Assembly: GCA_963783085.1 (NCBI GenBank)
Contig: CAWAMJ010000019.1
Location: forward strand, 50,478 to 114,477
Origin: CAVYUC01 sp963783085
Lineage (GTDB): Bacteria > Bacteroidota > Bacteroidia > Bacteroidales > Prolixibacteraceae
Length of the DNA: 64,000 bases
Reading direction: 5' to 3'
The notes under the pieces are model-generated. The model was given only the letters and a program-made list of their open reading frames with translations, ran no database searches and was not told the origin of the DNA. Position 1 is the first letter of the stretch; each line of letters begins with the position of its first letter. Made by a program: the position numbers and the translations under genes. Positions 51,301 through 59,500 of the stretch are shown here, piece after piece.

Positions 51301-52544
51301 ATTGTATCCACTTCCGGATCGATAGCAATTGCTGCTGTAGCCTGACAGGTTATTTCGTTCCGGATTGTATCGGCCCCGATAAAATCGCCGGTTAAATAGC
51401 GCCCGGAGCCTGTTGTACCTGCTGCCCGGATTTCAATCCGGTGACCGATTTCTTCTCCAACTTCCATTAATCCACGTTTTATGGCCTCAAGTGGTTTACT
51501 TGCAGTTGGCAAATATCTTCTTGCAAGAACGTTGTTTTTTTCATCGATGATTACAACATTTGTACTTAATGAACCCACATCAATTCCGAGGTAGGCAACA
51601 GTTTTTTTCTGGCCGTTCAAAGAAAATACATCCTTAATTAAATGATGTTTTTTATCTGTTAACTTTCGCAGAGACTGAGCATCTTCAAATCCATTTTTAA
51701 GATAATTATTCAGTTTATTCAGTGAAATGTTATCAGAAGAAAATGAATTCAATTCCAAAGCGTTTAAAACAGCGCCAATTGCACCCATTGAAGCATGGTA
51801 TTCAGGAACAATAAGTTCTCCGGGTTCAAGGTTGTAAATTTCGGTGAAAGCTCTAATCATGCCAATATTTGCAGCTACTCCTCCTTGAAAAATGATGGGT
51901 TTAACCAACTCTTTTCCCTTACCCAGTGTACTTTTAAAATTACGGGCAACTGCAAAACAAAGTCCGGCAACGATATCGTGAACAGGTGTTGCTACCTGTT
52001 GCAGGTGGATCATGTCACTTTTGGCAAAAACCGAACAGCGGCCTGCAATTCGGGGTGGGTTATTTGATTTAAGAGCAAGTTCACCAAATTCCTTTTCAAT
52101 TGATATACCAATACGTTTTGCCTGTTGATCGAGAAAGGAACCTGTTCCTGCGGCGCATAGACTGTTCATTGTAAAATCGGAAAGTTTCATTCCCCTCATC
52201 ATTTCGTTATTATCCAGAAAGATAAGTTTTGAATCTTCACCTCCCATTTCGATGATGGTTCTTACATCAGGATATAAAGCCATTACTGCTTTTGATTGCG
52301 CAACAATTTCATTTACTGCAATTCCGTTTAACAATTCCGAAGCGGTTTTGCTTCCGGTTCCAGTCAGTGCAATCCTGCCGGAAGGCATATCAAATTTTTT
52401 AAGAATTTCGGATAGTCTGTTTGCAAGTGTGTGAAAAGGTTTACCATGGCTGTAATCATAGTATTCTTCAACAACTTCTTTATTCTCATTTAATAAAACA
52501 GTATTAACAGAAATAGATCCGATATCAGCTCCTAAGTAATACAT
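48354..52544 (-). CDS. giant acyl-CoA dehydratase activase-related protein, tandem copy B
   Basis: 1,396 residues, the same domain order as copy A. By eye I count about two dozen substitutions over the first about 1,384 residues; none touches the eight listed cysteines or the ATPase motifs. The first 92 residues and most of the C-terminal third are nearly identical, substitutions cluster around residues 93-280. After FEAFM the end differs completely (RSVKNTTRF) because the DNA itself diverges, not by a frameshift. 79 bases separate it from copy A. Copies could be transcribed together. Confidence 0.85.
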   Translation of the reverse strand: MYYLGADIGSISVNTVLLNENKEVVEEYYDYSHGKPFHTLANRLSEILKKFDMPSGRIALTGTGSKTASELLNGIAVNEIVAQSKAVMALYPDVRTIIEMGGEDSKLIFLDNNEMMRGMKLSDFTMNSLCAAGTGSFLDQQAKRIGISIEKEFGELALKSNNPPRIAGRCSVFAKSDMIHLQQVATPVHDIVAGLCFAVARNFKSTLGKGKELVKPIIFQGGVAANIGMIRAFTEIYNLEPGELIVPEYHASMGAIGAVLNALELNSFSSDNISLNKLNNYLKNGFEDAQSLRKLTDKKHHLIKDVFSLNGQKKTVAYLGIDVGSLSTNVVIIDEKNNVLARRYLPTASKPLEAIKRGLMEVGEEIGHRIEIRAAGTTGSGRYLTGDFIGADTIRNEITCQATAAIAIDPEVDTIFEIGGQDSKYISISNGVIVDFEMNKVCAAGTGSFLEEQADKLGINIIGEFGQLGLSAEKPVKLGERCTVFMESDLNSHQQKGTQKDNLIGGLAYSIVHNYLNRVVRDKPVGNKIFFQGGVTNNKAVLAAFEEVTGKTIHVPPHFDVTGAIGAAMLARESMNGTPTSFKGFGVSQTEYETDSFVCKSCANHCEIKKVKIAGESKPLFYGGICDKYELSDRKIQHDDIPELFTEREKLLVGDYQLKITEDKISIGLPRGLMNYWQLFPFWRSFFTELDFNLIISDESDRKIITSSLETMVSETCLPVELIHGHVLNLIEKNVDYIFLPFVVNSQGEKENPTNNCNCPWVQSHPYLIKAAFPDGITQKFLVPTLHFRYFERALKNELQQFFTDKFKLPKSRILKAIDNANLAQKQFEQQLKIKGREAIFNLQDDRWNLVIIGRPYNTGDSALNLRLNRKLQNMNVLAIPIDYLPLEDENIFDDYPGMYWPNGQKILKATRYIAKTKNVYAIYLSNFRCGPDSFLMHFVKKEMKGKPFMHLEVDEHSADAGMVTRIEAFLDSLKGWAANNSSEKKKTEITDDAQHETPELFKRTLYFPYARDSVHIMSAATRSCGIPSEVLPMQDEYDIELGRKHTNGQECFPFIATTGSFLRKLQEPGIDPKKVSFFMPDHNGPCRFGEYNKLHRLIFDKLDYKDALIVHPSNEDAYASIAPGYSLKWRKNAWKGIVASDIIRKMLEQIRPYEMNKGDTDIVYQKNLQAIINSVENNCKNLTKVLTDAAREFKAIPVNKPGTKPVVAIVGEIFMRDNAFCSNFLVKRMEDLGAETLMAPFAEWVNYSTIRFVRDSRWKGNVKDLLRAKIQLFFQKAVEKKIIGSLESIYKLSSEVEVEEMLENCGDYIHKDYDGDPALAVGSAVLLADQHISGVVNILPFTCMPGTINCTVSQNLRKNHNGLPWENFAYDGHDNIGLDTRFEAFMRSVKNTTRF

Positions 52545-52947
52545 AATAGAAAAGGTTTAAGTGATTAATAAAATCAACTGGGAGTTAATGAAATGATTAT
52601 TGGTTTATGTTTGGGTATTACTATACAGAACCAGGTCATATTTTAAAAAGAACGAAATTTATTCTCAGACTTTCCTAATGCGTTTCTAAGTTATTACATT
52701 TTTCCGATTTTTCAAATTTTAGGAAAAATAATGATAACTCAGGGATTTCCCATTTAATTTTATCTGTGGCTTAATTGGTGAAAAGAAATTTGTACACCAT
52801 GTTAAGTTAATCAAAATCAGGAAGGAGGTAGTACTTCCTGCAGAAATCAGTTATCGGGTTTAATTGTTTTATTTTTTGTACAATTAAGTTATTCTTTTTA
52901 ATTGACATTGAATTCGCTATTTTCGTATAAAATGTGTAAAGCTTAAT
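52545..52947. other. 403-base gap with a scar of another activase 3' end
   Basis: Bases 52604-52654 (GTTTATGTTTGGGTATTACT, then CAGAACC...GTCATATTTT...AGAACG) match 48333-48384, which is the 3' end and downstream flank of copy B. So the sequence upstream of copy B carries what should follow an activase gene, without the gene. The rest is A/T-rich; a short inverted pair AGGAAG/CTTCCT lies near 52825. No gene seen. Confidence 0.6.
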
Positions 52948-54015
52948 ATGACAGCATTACTTTTTTTCTTTTTTGTTTCCATTGTAACATCCTTTTTATG
53001 TTCAATCTGGGAAGCGGTGCTTTTAAGTATTACTCCAACTTATGTAAGCCGCATGGAAAGGGAAAAACCATTAACCGGTAAATTACTGAACCGGTTTAAG
53101 GAAGATATTGACCGGCCGCTTTCTGCTATATTAACATTGAATACTATTGCCCATACAGTAGGTGCTATTGGAGTGGGAGTGGAAGCCGGAAAGATTTTTG
53201 GTACGCATCACCTCAATCTTTATTTTTTTGAAATCACTTATGAGTCGTTAATTGCCGGATTGATGACACTTGCCATTTTGATACTTTCTGAAATTATTCC
53301 TAAAACTCTTGGCGCCAGTTACTGGAAACTTCTCACGCCATTTACTGTTCGGTCGTTAAGAGTATTACTGATTCTGCTTGCACCTTTTGTTTGGTTAAGT
53401 AAATGGATTACCCGGCTCATAAAAAATGACAGTAACAGAAGTGTTTTTAGCCGTGCCGATTTTTCTGCAATGGCCGATGCAGGGTTAAAAAGCGGTGCAC
53501 TTGACAGGGAAGAGAAATCGATAATTCAAAATTTGCTGCGGCTGGAGAACCTGAAAGTGAGAGGAATAATGACCCCTCGTTCTGTAATAATGATGGTAAA
53601 AGAAGAAATGTCGATAATTGAAATTTTTGATGAATTTAATCCGCTGGTTTTTTCCCGGATACCCGTTTACAAAGATCATCCGGATAATGTAACCGGTTTA
53701 ATTTTGAAAGACAGCATTCTTGAAAACCTTGCCCAGGACAGGCATGAAATGAAAGCATCAGAATTAAAACGGGATATACTTTTTGTTGAAGATTCATTTT
53801 CTGTGGCGAAACTTATGGATACCCTGATTTTACGGAGGCAACACCTTGCGATGGTTGCCGATAGTTTTGGAAGTGTTGTTGGGCTGGTAACTATGGAAGA
53901 TTTGTTCGAAACATTGCTGGGGCTCGAAATTGTGGATGAAACCGATAAAGTGGAAGACATGCAGGAACTGGCCCGAGAGAATTGGAAAAAGCGGGCTAAT
54001 CCGGACAAGAAATAA
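52948..54015 (+). CDS. CNNM/CorC-type transporter-associated membrane protein (DUF21-CBS)
   Basis: 355 residues. DUF21/CNNM membrane domain (about 1-170) with four hydrophobic segments and ILSEIIPKTLGASYWK, then a CBS pair (about 195-325, RGIMTPRSVIMMV ... GLVTMEDLFETLLGLEIVDE). There is no C-terminal CorC_HlyC domain; the chain ends soon after the CBS pair. Family members take part in Mg2+/Co2+ homeostasis. Monocistronic. Confidence 0.88.
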   Translation: MTALLFFFFVSIVTSFLCSIWEAVLLSITPTYVSRMEREKPLTGKLLNRFKEDIDRPLSAILTLNTIAHTVGAIGVGVEAGKIFGTHHLNLYFFEITYESLIAGLMTLAILILSEIIPKTLGASYWKLLTPFTVRSLRVLLILLAPFVWLSKWITRLIKNDSNRSVFSRADFSAMADAGLKSGALDREEKSIIQNLLRLENLKVRGIMTPRSVIMMVKEEMSIIEIFDEFNPLVFSRIPVYKDHPDNVTGLILKDSILENLAQDRHEMKASELKRDILFVEDSFSVAKLMDTLILRRQHLAMVADSFGSVVGLVTMEDLFETLLGLEIVDETDKVEDMQELARENWKKRANPDKK

Positions 54016-54024
54016 CAATACTTT

Positions 54025-54047
54025 GATTGGCGGCAGGAAGGCCAATC
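54025..54047. terminator. possible bidirectional terminator
   Basis: GATTGGC (54025-54031) and GCCAATC (54041-54047) form a 7-bp stem with a 9-base loop between the converging CNNM-like and DUF1080 genes, flanked by TTT and TATATT. Weak by free-energy standards. Confidence 0.35.
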
Positions 54048-54087
54048 TATATTCCTCCTCTTTGGAGAAATTTGAAAAGTAATTTTT

Positions 54088-54813
54088 TTACAATTGTTTT
54101 ATAAAAATATCCTTGAATTTCATGTGCAATTCATCACCTGTGTGTAACTGAAGTCCAATGAAACCTTTTTTTCCAACATCATATAGTTTATGCACCTCGT
54201 TATTTAAAATTTCTTTTCCCTTAAAATTAGTTATCATATCTCCGTTGAGCCAGGCCTGAATTTTATTTCCATCGGCAAAAATTTCAAGTTCGTTCCATTT
54301 TTCTTCATCGTCACTGTAAAGAATATTGACTTCCTTTTCACGCATCGATTCATCTACCCACTCATCTTTGGGCACATCCGGATAAATCCAGCGCTGTTCT
54401 CCGCGTGTTTCATCCCAGATAAAACCTGTTCTCCAGGGCTGTGGCGGGTGAATATCGATTTGAGGCCCATCAAGCCAGTAATTTTCCTCATCGTAGCGAC
54501 TGCGAAGCTGAATTCCGCTGTTTCCCGGACTTGATTTGTAAGCAGCAAATTTTAACAGCAGTTCAAAATTGTCGAATTCAGTTTCAGTCAGCAACCATAC
54601 ATAATTGTGTGCTGTGTCGCCAACGGAGTTGACAACAATAGTTCCGTTTTCTACTGTCCAGTAATTTTTAACTGAATCTTCGGGCTGTGCTTTAATTTTC
54701 CAGCCTGCTAAATCAATTCCGTTGAATAAATTATCATAACCAGCCGGCACTTGTCCGGAAACATTCATAAATGACAGTAACAGCAGAAAGATGATTAACC
54801 GGATTAAATTCAT
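54088..54813 (-). CDS. DUF1080 (3-keto-disaccharide hydrolase family) exported protein
   Basis: 241 residues. Signal peptide (about 1-20, NVSGQ). One DUF1080 beta-sandwich domain (about 25-240): YDNLFNGIDLAGWKIK, SGIQLRSRYDEENYW, IHPPQPWRTGFIWDETRG. The family holds concanavalin-like lectin folds and a few 3-keto-glycoside hydrolases. Last gene of a minus-strand run beginning with the GH29 gene at 59315. Confidence 0.88.
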   Translation of the reverse strand: MNLIRLIIFLLLLSFMNVSGQVPAGYDNLFNGIDLAGWKIKAQPEDSVKNYWTVENGTIVVNSVGDTAHNYVWLLTETEFDNFELLLKFAAYKSSPGNSGIQLRSRYDEENYWLDGPQIDIHPPQPWRTGFIWDETRGEQRWIYPDVPKDEWVDESMREKEVNILYSDDEEKWNELEIFADGNKIQAWLNGDMITNFKGKEILNNEVHKLYDVGKKGFIGLQLHTGDELHMKFKDIFIKQL

Positions 54814-54861
54814 AGTATTTGTTTTTAAATAGTTTCTTATTTTGAATTTCCTTTTAGCAGA

Positions 54862-55362
54862 TTAATTTTCAATTATATTTTCAATATCATCATCCGAATC
54901 CGGAATGTTCATTTTATCCGATTCTGATCGGGCTTGTACAAAATCCATTTTTTTCAGGGATGCTTTAACCACCATTCCGATTACAAACCGCAAAGCAATA
55001 TGCTCCATCGCTTCGGGCAGATATGGTATATCAATTTTTTGGTTTGCACATTGTGTTAAACGACGTATCAGTCGTTTAGCTTCCTTTTGATCAATTCCTT
55101 TGTCTGAGCTGCGTATCAGATCGTAAAATTCATTTGGCAGGTGCTCATAAAGAAATCCATCGATGCTAAGAATAACTTTAATAAGGATTTTTTCTTCGCC
55201 AGTTTCGTTTATTATTGGTACATTAATTTTTTTGTTGAGTCGTTGTGCAAGATCTTTGATTTCTTCGGTGGTCATTTGGTACCTTTTTTCCGGTGGGGCA
55301 TAAAATTCGTGTAAAAGGCCCTCAAATTCTTCTGTTGTTAATTCAGCTACTGTTTTTCCCAT
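54862..55362 (-). CDS. uncharacterised alpha-helical protein, 166 residues
   Basis: No signal peptide or membrane span, acidic C-terminus (PDSDDDIENIIEN). I recognise no domain. It starts 28 bases after the CHAP-type peptidase gene and is probably co-transcribed with it. The sequence is not low-complexity and codon use looks like that of its neighbours, so it is likely a real gene. No function proposed. Confidence 0.7.
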   Translation of the reverse strand: MGKTVAELTTEEFEGLLHEFYAPPEKRYQMTTEEIKDLAQRLNKKINVPIINETGEEKILIKVILSIDGFLYEHLPNEFYDLIRSSDKGIDQKEAKRLIRRLTQCANQKIDIPYLPEAMEHIALRFVIGMVVKASLKKMDFVQARSESDKMNIPDSDDDIENIIEN

Positions 55363-55390
55363 GATTTAATGATTTGAATGATTAAAAATA

Positions 55391-56056
55391 TTAAGCCTGG
55401 AACAACGATTCCAGCAGGTTTCTCGATTCTTCATTATAAATGCCGTCAATCGTAAGGTTTGGTTTGCGGGTTTGTAATTCTTTGATTCCTGATGCGGTTT
55501 TCGTGCCAAAAGAGCCATCAGAAGTTCCAACATCAATACTTAGGAGTTTTAATGCATCCTGCAGTGCAACAACCTGAGGGCCGCTGCTGCCAATCTGAAG
55601 TACCGGATCTGGAATGGTAAATTTTTTAACTGGTGCCAGCCGCTGGTATGACAAGACTGTATTTAGCCGGTACGCAGAAACAGAAACCCGGTTTCCCTGG
55701 TTGCCACCCAGACAATAAACCCGCTTTCTATCGGGTGAAAGACCAAGAAATATGCCCACATGCCCTTTCCACGATTCGGGACTTTCGCGCCAGAAGACAA
55801 CCACATCGCCTGGTTCAGGCGAAATTACTTTCGTGCCCACATTCAGCCATGAACGGGCATTTGGTTTTCCTGAATATTGTAATCCCGATTTCCAGGCCAC
55901 CCAGTTCACAAAAGTGCTGCACCAGGCAATTTCATCATTTGTAATGCCGTTGATTTTTGTGTCTTTGGCATATTTTAAAACTTCAGGATTATGTTCATCT
56001 CCTGCTATTTCTTCGGTTCCAAGTTCATTGAATGCAATTTTTAAAAGCTGTTCCAT
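55391..56056 (-). CDS. CHAP-like (TIGR02594) amidase with peptidoglycan-binding domain
   Basis: 221 residues without a signal peptide. N-terminal CHAP/NlpC-P60-like domain (1-140) with candidate catalytic Cys46 (IAWCSTFVNW) and His99 (WKGHVGIFLG). C-terminal PG_binding_1 domain (about 150-218, QIGSSGPQVVALQDALKLL). The family cleaves peptidoglycan cross-bridges or peptides; without an export signal it needs another way out, for instance phage-type or lysis-linked release. Its place within a sugar-degradation run is unexpected. Confidence 0.85.
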   Translation of the reverse strand: MEQLLKIAFNELGTEEIAGDEHNPEVLKYAKDTKINGITNDEIAWCSTFVNWVAWKSGLQYSGKPNARSWLNVGTKVISPEPGDVVVFWRESPESWKGHVGIFLGLSPDRKRVYCLGGNQGNRVSVSAYRLNTVLSYQRLAPVKKFTIPDPVLQIGSSGPQVVALQDALKLLSIDVGTSDGSFGTKTASGIKELQTRKPNLTIDGIYNEESRNLLESLFQA

Positions 56057-56150
56057 TTTAAGTCAGTTTAATTACCAACTCAAGTTAGGGAATCTGAAGA
56101 TGAAAGTCAATAGCTGATTTTACAGATTAAAAAGGTTAATAAAGCTGTTT

Positions 56151-57104
56151 TTAATTTAGGCTGTCACTGATTTTTTGACCGTTTAATAAATTCAAAAGGT
56201 TTAGTGCTGCTTTATTCTGAAGTTCTTTTACAGCACGATCAGAATACCATGCATAATGTCCGGTGCAAATGGTTCGCTGATGTTTTAAAAGTTCAAGTTG
56301 AGCATCTGTTGGTGGTTCATTTTCAAAAACGTCAAGTCCGGCACTGTGGATTTTTCCGCTGTTCAATGCATCCAGTAATGCTTTCTCATCAATAGTTTCT
56401 CCCCGCGAAGTATTTATTATCACCGGCTTTTTTTTCATCAGGTTGAATGTGTTTTCGTTTAAAAGATGAGTAGTTTCATGTGTCAAATTACAATGCAGAC
56501 TAATGACATCTGAATTTTCAAGTAATTCTTCAAGCTCAGTTTTAAGAACAGGGAAACGGTTAAAATACCGCTGAGGTTTATATGGATCTGTTCCAATAAT
56601 ATTTTTAAACAGTGGGGCTGCTTTTTCGCTGAAAGTGCTGCCAATTCTGCCCAGGCCAATTATTCCAAGAGTTTTATCATGAAGTTCAAAAATATCATCT
56701 ACAGGTGGTGCCGCAAATTTCCTGGAAAGTTGTTCTTCGGTATCCCACAATCCCCGCGTACAGGAAAACAGCAATGCCAATGCATGTTCTGAAACAGAAT
56801 GATTTGCATATCCCTGAACGTTGGCCACTTTTACTCCAAAACGTGTGCAGGCATCCACATCCACATTGTCATAACCTACTCCGTAACGAACCACAGCTTT
56901 CAGGTTATTCATTTTCGAAAGAAACTCTTCGTCGATAATGGTGTGGCGTACCAGTATTCCATCGGCGTCTTTTGCAAATTCCATCTTTTCCGCTTTTTCG
57001 CCTTTAAAGGAGGGATGAATTTCCAGTTGTATTCCGTTCCCTTCAAAAAGTTCTTTTTCAAAAGTGTAGGATTTATATCCTGAATCGAGAATGACTACTT
57101 TCAT
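56151..57104 (-). CDS. D-isomer-specific 2-hydroxyacid dehydrogenase (CtBP/phosphoglycerate dehydrogenase-like)
   Basis: 317 residues. NAD-binding GLGRIG (150-155), catalytic Arg234 (NTSRGE), Glu263 (FENEPP) and His283 (TGHYAWYSD). It oxidises a D-2-hydroxyacid to the 2-keto acid with NAD. The neighbouring SDR and GH29 genes suggest a sugar acid as substrate; this is inference. It lies 66 bases after the SDR gene. Confidence 0.88.
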   Translation of the reverse strand: MKVVILDSGYKSYTFEKELFEGNGIQLEIHPSFKGEKAEKMEFAKDADGILVRHTIIDEEFLSKMNNLKAVVRYGVGYDNVDVDACTRFGVKVANVQGYANHSVSEHALALLFSCTRGLWDTEEQLSRKFAAPPVDDIFELHDKTLGIIGLGRIGSTFSEKAAPLFKNIIGTDPYKPQRYFNRFPVLKTELEELLENSDVISLHCNLTHETTHLLNENTFNLMKKKPVIINTSRGETIDEKALLDALNSGKIHSAGLDVFENEPPTDAQLELLKHQRTICTGHYAWYSDRAVKELQNKAALNLLNLLNGQKISDSLN

Positions 57105-57170
57105 ATTTTTAGATTTGTTATCGAAGTTTTAAATCTGTTTTTCCTGTCTCCTGGATGATTAAGAGGGGCT

Positions 57171-57998
57171 TTAAATTCCATTGTATGCTGAAAATCCACC
57201 ATCTACCGGTACTGTTATGCCGGTAATAAAAGATGAATTACCTGACAATAACCAGAAAACCGTGGACACCAAATCATCTGGTGTCCCCAGTTTTTCCTGC
57301 GGTGTATGATCAATAATTCGTTTTCCTCGCGGTGTGAGTTGACCTGTTATTTCATCGTAAAGCAGGAACCGGTTTTGTTCGGTTAATATAAAACCCGGTG
57401 CAATGGCATTTACCCGGATATTCATTTTTGAAAGGTGAACGGCCAGCCACTGTGTGAAATTAGTAATGGCTGCTTTTCCGGCGCTGTATGCAGGAGATTT
57501 ACTCAGCGGCTGAATTGCTCCCATTGAACTGATATTAATAATGTTTCCGAATTTTTGTTTTGCCATGCTTTCACCAAAAACTTTGATGGGATAAACACTT
57601 CCAAGAAAATTCAGGTCTGCAGTGTAACGAAAATCATTTAAATCAATACCAAAAAACGAATCTTCCAAATCCGTTTCATGAAACAGGAACTCGGTTTTTG
57701 TAGATGCTCCTTTGGTTGCCCCGCCTGCAACATTTATTAATGCGTCAATTTTCTCTGTCCTTTTTTGAACTTCATGATTAGCAGCTTTTAATGATTCAAT
57801 ATCCAGTACGTCGCAAATGATTTGAAGATGATTATTTCCAAATGCACTTATTTTTTCAAATGTTGTCTGCAGTTTTTCAGCGCTTCTTCCCAATGCAATT
57901 ATTTGTGCTCCTTCTTTTGCCAGAGCCAAAGAAATTGCGGATCCAATTACTCCGCTGGCACCGGTAACAATTATCGTTTTATTTTTTACTGAAAACAT
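57171..57998 (-). CDS. SDR oxidoreductase, D-mannonate oxidoreductase-like
   Basis: 275 residues. TGASGVIG (12-19) nucleotide motif, catalytic Ser157/158, Tyr171 and Lys175 (AYSAGKAA). The QLTPRGKRIIDHTPQEKLG segment resembles the SDR-type D-mannonate oxidoreductases (YjmF/UxuB type), which interconvert mannonate and fructuronate. Six bases separate it from the GH29 gene, so the two are probably translated from one message. Exact substrate not certain. Confidence 0.85.
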   Translation of the reverse strand: MFSVKNKTIIVTGASGVIGSAISLALAKEGAQIIALGRSAEKLQTTFEKISAFGNNHLQIICDVLDIESLKAANHEVQKRTEKIDALINVAGGATKGASTKTEFLFHETDLEDSFFGIDLNDFRYTADLNFLGSVYPIKVFGESMAKQKFGNIINISSMGAIQPLSKSPAYSAGKAAITNFTQWLAVHLSKMNIRVNAIAPGFILTEQNRFLLYDEITGQLTPRGKRIIDHTPQEKLGTPDDLVSTVFWLLSGNSSFITGITVPVDGGFSAYNGI

Positions 57999-58004
57999 AA
58001 ATTT

Positions 58005-59315
58005 CTAATTTACCTGTACCGGTTCAAAATTTTTCACATCACTGTTTACGTCAATTTTTAATACCGAAACCAATTCATTGGGGCTATTGCCGGGCAACCT
58101 GATATGCAGTTTATTTCCATTTCTTTCAAAGTCCAGTTTTTTCCCATTTAGAATTTTGCATGATTTTATTTCAGAGTCAAACGGAAACGGCAGTTCTACT
58201 TCATTTTTACTGAAGTTTAACAGGTTAATATAAATGGTATTTCCTTTTCTTGTGGAAGTTAGCCAGTCGGTGGGTTTATAAGGGCCACCGGTGGTTCCAT
58301 AAACAGATTCACCATATTTTTTCAGCCATTTGCCGATTTCTTTTAAACGTTCCACCTGGCGTGGTTCAATGCGTCCATCGGGCATTGGTCCAACATTTAA
58401 CAGCAGGTTTCCACCTCCGCCCACAGTCTTCAACAGGGTAAACAGACAATCCTGCAGACTTTTCATTTCATCATTTGGTTTCCACGACCATTGGTTGCAA
58501 ATTGTAATACATGATTCCCAGGGATGTTCAACATCATAGGTTCCCACGCGTTGTTCGGGGGTGGCAAAATCACCTGCATATTCATCCGAAATGGTAATTC
58601 CTTCCATCCCTTTTCGGCCTTTATCCACACGGTTATTAATAAGCACATTGTTATCAAGGCCTTTCAAATAATTATAAAAATCAAGTCCCATTTCGTGTGT
58701 CCATGGTTCTTCCCATTCACCATCGAACCAAAGAATCTTTGTATTGTATTTTTCAATCAGCTCTTTGGTTTGTCCTTTCACATAAGGGATGTATTTTTCC
58801 ATATCGCCGGTTGCTTTTTTTGTTTTGCCTCCCGGACTTCCCAGCGGATACAGCGGATGATGCCAGTCGCAAATGGAATAGTACGTTCCGAAAACAATTC
58901 CATATTTATCGCATGCATTTTTTAATTCCATTAATACATCCTTTTTGTAAGGAGTGGACGAAATATTATAATCAGAATATTCAGTAGGCCACAAACTAAA
59001 GCCATCGTGATGCCGCGTAGTAATTACAAAATATTTCATGCCGGCTTCCTTCAATGTTTTAATCCACTCACCGGCATCAAAATTTACAGGATCGAATTGC
59101 TTGTAGAGGTTGTCGTATTCCTGCACCGGCACTTCACTGCCCCTCGACCAGCCAATTTCTGTACCTTTTAAACTCACTGGTCCCCAATGCACAAACATTC
59201 CAAATTTCATGTCCTGGAAATCTTTTAGTTGTTTAGTGATGACTTGTGTTTTGTGTTGTGCAAAAACATGTGTTGAAAAAAGAATTAAAAGAATAAGGTA
59301 TAGCCGGTTTTTCAT
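58005..59315 (-). CDS. GH29 alpha-L-fucosidase
   Basis: 436 residues. Signal peptide (about 1-20). GH29 barrel: MKFGMFVHWGPVSLKG, VITTRHHDGFSLW, SICDWHHPLYP and nucleophile D198 in ILWFDGEWEE. A C-terminal beta-sandwich (about 345-430) follows. It releases fucose from glycans in the periplasm or at the surface. First gene of the minus-strand run 59315-54088; divergent from the GH106 gene. Confidence 0.92.
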   Translation of the reverse strand: MKNRLYLILLILFSTHVFAQHKTQVITKQLKDFQDMKFGMFVHWGPVSLKGTEIGWSRGSEVPVQEYDNLYKQFDPVNFDAGEWIKTLKEAGMKYFVITTRHHDGFSLWPTEYSDYNISSTPYKKDVLMELKNACDKYGIVFGTYYSICDWHHPLYPLGSPGGKTKKATGDMEKYIPYVKGQTKELIEKYNTKILWFDGEWEEPWTHEMGLDFYNYLKGLDNNVLINNRVDKGRKGMEGITISDEYAGDFATPEQRVGTYDVEHPWESCITICNQWSWKPNDEMKSLQDCLFTLLKTVGGGGNLLLNVGPMPDGRIEPRQVERLKEIGKWLKKYGESVYGTTGGPYKPTDWLTSTRKGNTIYINLLNFSKNEVELPFPFDSEIKSCKILNGKKLDFERNGNKLHIRLPGNSPNELVSVLKIDVNSDVKNFEPVQVN

Positions 59316-59500
59316 CTCATTTATCTTTAGTGTTGTAAAAGTATTTAATGGAGCTCATTTTGGTTACTGTTATAATTGTATGTAAAATGATTAGAGCTCG
59401 TTTCATTTCTTAATGATTTTGTATCTTTCAGTTTTTAAAGATAAAGAAATATTTTTCTGTCTTCGAATGCGATATTTGAATTTAATTTTACCTGAATCAG

